Shown: positions 37,147-38,939 of the stretch, in pieces
Position numbering within the stretch: the stretch's first letter is position 1
How the letters are laid out: each line of letters opens with the position of its first letter
From: Symbiobacterium sp.
GTDB lineage: Bacteria > Bacillota > Sulfobacillia > DUSP01 > DYEP01
Length of the DNA: 38,939 nucleotides
Reading direction: 5' to 3'
NCBI GenBank assembly: GCA_020725675.1
Contig: DYEP01000226.1
Coordinates: forward strand, 1-38,939
Program-made: the position numbers and the translations under genes
Notes under the pieces: generated by a model
Told to the model about the DNA's origin: nothing
Seen by the model: only the letters and a program-made list of their open reading frames with translations
The model's database searches: none

Positions 37147-38001
37147 ATGGGCTTTCGGGACAATGAGTACGGTAGACTCCGTAAGGTCTTGTTGTGTAAA
37201 CCCACATACTTTGAATGGGAACCCATAAATGAGGTGGCAAGGAACAACCTTGAGAAGCATAAAGGCAAATTTGACCACAGAAGAGCTATGGAAGAACACC
37301 AGGAGCTGGCTGATGCGTTGAAGTCCGCAGGTGTCGAGGTCTACTATATCGAGCCCAGTAAGCCCCATCACTACATGGTGTACACAAGGGACTATGGGAA
37401 AAACGTTGATAACGGAGTGTTACTCGGCAGGTTCAGAATGCCTGTACGAATGGGCGAGGAAGATCTTTTTGAGAAATTCTTGAAAGATCATGGCTTTCCC
37501 ATAGCGGGTCAGGTCGCCTGCGGATCATTTGAAGGCGGGGACGTTCATTTCATAGATAAGGATACCCTTGCGGTTGGAATCGGCGCGAGAAGCTCAATTG
37601 AAGGTGTTAACTCCGCAAGAGAGATGCTTGAGCCACAGGGCATAAGAGTGGTACCTGTTAGCTTTGAATACAAGTACCTCCATCTCGATCTTCTTTTCGT
37701 GGTACTGGCTGAGAAGCTCTGCCTCGTCTGCAAGGAGGGGCTCCCAGATGACTTTTTGAGGCTCCTTACAAGCAAAGGCTACGAGATGATCGAGGTATCT
37801 TCAGAAGATGCGATGCAGCTTAAGAATAATGTGCTTGCCATAGATGAAAAGCGCATACTCTCTTTCCGAGAGAATGAAGAAGTGAACAAGAAACTGAGAG
37901 CGCATGGATTTGAGGTATTAACACCCAGCCTTGACATGTTTACAAACGGGGGCGGAGGGCCTCGCTGCCTTACATTCCCGTTGGAGAGGGATGCCGTCTA
38001 A
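37147..38001 (+). CDS. Dimethylarginine dimethylaminohydrolase-like / amidinotransferase-family protein
   Basis: CGSFEGGDVHFID, YLHLDLLFVVL, TNGGGGPRCLTFPL. Confidence 0.87.
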   Translation: MGFRDNEYGRLRKVLLCKPTYFEWEPINEVARNNLEKHKGKFDHRRAMEEHQELADALKSAGVEVYYIEPSKPHHYMVYTRDYGKNVDNGVLLGRFRMPVRMGEEDLFEKFLKDHGFPIAGQVACGSFEGGDVHFIDKDTLAVGIGARSSIEGVNSAREMLEPQGIRVVPVSFEYKYLHLDLLFVVLAEKLCLVCKEGLPDDFLRLLTSKGYEMIEVSSEDAMQLKNNVLAIDEKRILSFRENEEVNKKLRAHGFEVLTPSLDMFTNGGGGPRCLTFPLERDAV

Positions 38002-38027
38002 TCCCCCCAGACTAGGCATCATGTGCA

Positions 38028-38058
38028 GGTCTCCCCTGGCTGAAGCCAGAGGCCTCAC
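38028..38058 (-). repeat. IS200/IS605-like right-end / omegaRNA-like hairpin relic
   Basis: Minus strand GAGGCCTCTGGCTTCAGCCAGGGGAG resembles the hairpin common at the 3' end of tnpB units; no tnpB ORF nearby. Confidence 0.45.
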
Positions 38059-38269
38059 GGTCTGTTTTCGAACTTCACGCCCGCTGCTACGGGTACGCGA
38101 GCGCGTAAATGATCGGAGTTGTAGGTAGACTCGACCTATTACGTGAGCAATAGGCTCACTCACATGGATGGAGTGAGTAGAAAGGAAAGGGCCCCCTACT
38201 GAAGGATGGGTGCCCTTATCTGTCATCTAGAGCTCGGTGTATTCTACGGTAGTGTTTTCACTGAAATAA

Positions 38270-38794
38270 TCAACCCTGCCAAAAGTCAGTGTCGTCCAGA
38301 AGCCCTGAATTGACAACACCGTTGAACTCATCAATACGGCTGCCAGACAGTCTGTCGCCTTTGAAGAAAATGTACAGCCCCGTAGGGTCCTCCTCAAACG
38401 GCATGAACACCCAGATCTCGCGGTTAAACTCTGGGTTTCTCGCAATGCTACGCAGCAGTACCGGGGGTTCTCCCAACAAATCACGGACTTCACCGATGGA
38501 CTTGCCGACCAGCGTCGTGGTTTCTGGTGTTGGAAAATAGGTCTGCCAACCTGGTCGGGGCTCACGGGTAATTCCTACTCTTGCATCCCCTTCCTGCTCG
38601 CGTTCAGCCTTAATCTGCTCTTGCAGCACACTAATTTGCTTTTGCAGCTCCGAGTTAACACTTTCCAAAGATTTCACACGTTGCTCAAACCTAGCTGTCC
38701 GCTGTACCAGGAGCAAATACATCCCTCCTCCTAGAACCAGGGCCGTGACCAGGACGGCTATTACGACTGCTCTAGAACCGCTCACAGCTGTCAC
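38270..38794 (-). CDS. Membrane-anchored coiled-coil protein with BamE/SmpA-like C-terminal domain
   Basis: N-terminal TM, coiled coil (SLESVNSELQKQISVLQEQIKAE), then LVGKSIGEVRDLLGEPPVLLR...WVFMPFEEDPTGLYIFFKGDRL. Confidence 0.7.
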   Translation of the reverse strand: MTAVSGSRAVVIAVLVTALVLGGGMYLLLVQRTARFEQRVKSLESVNSELQKQISVLQEQIKAEREQEGDARVGITREPRPGWQTYFPTPETTTLVGKSIGEVRDLLGEPPVLLRSIARNPEFNREIWVFMPFEEDPTGLYIFFKGDRLSGSRIDEFNGVVNSGLLDDTDFWQG

Positions 38795-38877
38795 CTCCGT
38801 AACCAGCTATCCCTACTACCGGGACGTTCTATTCCATAGTTTACATTAACCATAAATTATCCAAAACCTTTCCTCCA

Positions 38878-38939
38878 GTGACATCCTCCCACCCCTAAAG
38901 GGGTGGGCTTCCTCTTTCACTGAGGGAAGCTTACGCGGA
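38878..38939 (-). mobile_element. Probable end of an IS200/IS605-family (tnpB-type) element running off the right edge
   Basis: GTGACATCCTCCCACCCCTAAAGGGGTGGGCTTCCTCTTTC, a recurrent IS605-type terminal hairpin; the rest is outside the window. Confidence 0.6.

Overview
This 38.9-kb window looks like chromosomal DNA from a Firmicute (clostridial/Peptococcales-like by gene content; this is inference). I found about 26 supported CDSs, no rRNA or tRNA genes, and no CRISPR array. In order: an MFS transporter plus a ChrB-N-domain protein (-); an ArsR/CadC regulator, a CadA-like P1B-ATPase and two small permease halves (+); ComEC (-); an ABC-2 permease/ATPase pair and a GerMN lipoprotein (-); an orphan secreted SecD-P1-like protein (+); an FMN-riboswitch-preceded ECF S component (-); a Y-family polymerase (ImuB-like), a DUF6504-like small protein and a DnaE2-like polymerase (+) behind a consensus sigma-A promoter with a perfect Gram-positive LexA box; an AOR-family tungsten oxidoreductase with two MoaD-like proteins (+); groES-groEL with CIRCE (-); an AddAB-like helicase/nuclease pair (-); ComEA (-); a PHP phosphoesterase (+); LeuRS (-); a GSA-aminotransferase-like protein (-); CstA (-); a DDAH-like amidinohydrolase (+); and a BamE-like anchored protein (-). 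Two IS200/IS605-type end hairpins lie near the right edge. The most interesting item is the compact SOS-controlled mutasome-like cassette at 13566-18155. It has no imuA, its ImuB-like protein has lost recognisable catalytic acids, and a small uncharacterised protein sits between the two polymerases. Other items of note: tandem operators exactly on the chrB promoter, a split permease co-operonic with a metal ATPase, a MoaD-like pair with abnormal C-termini, and an orphan SecD-head-like secreted protein. All family calls come from reading motifs by eye; no database search was run.
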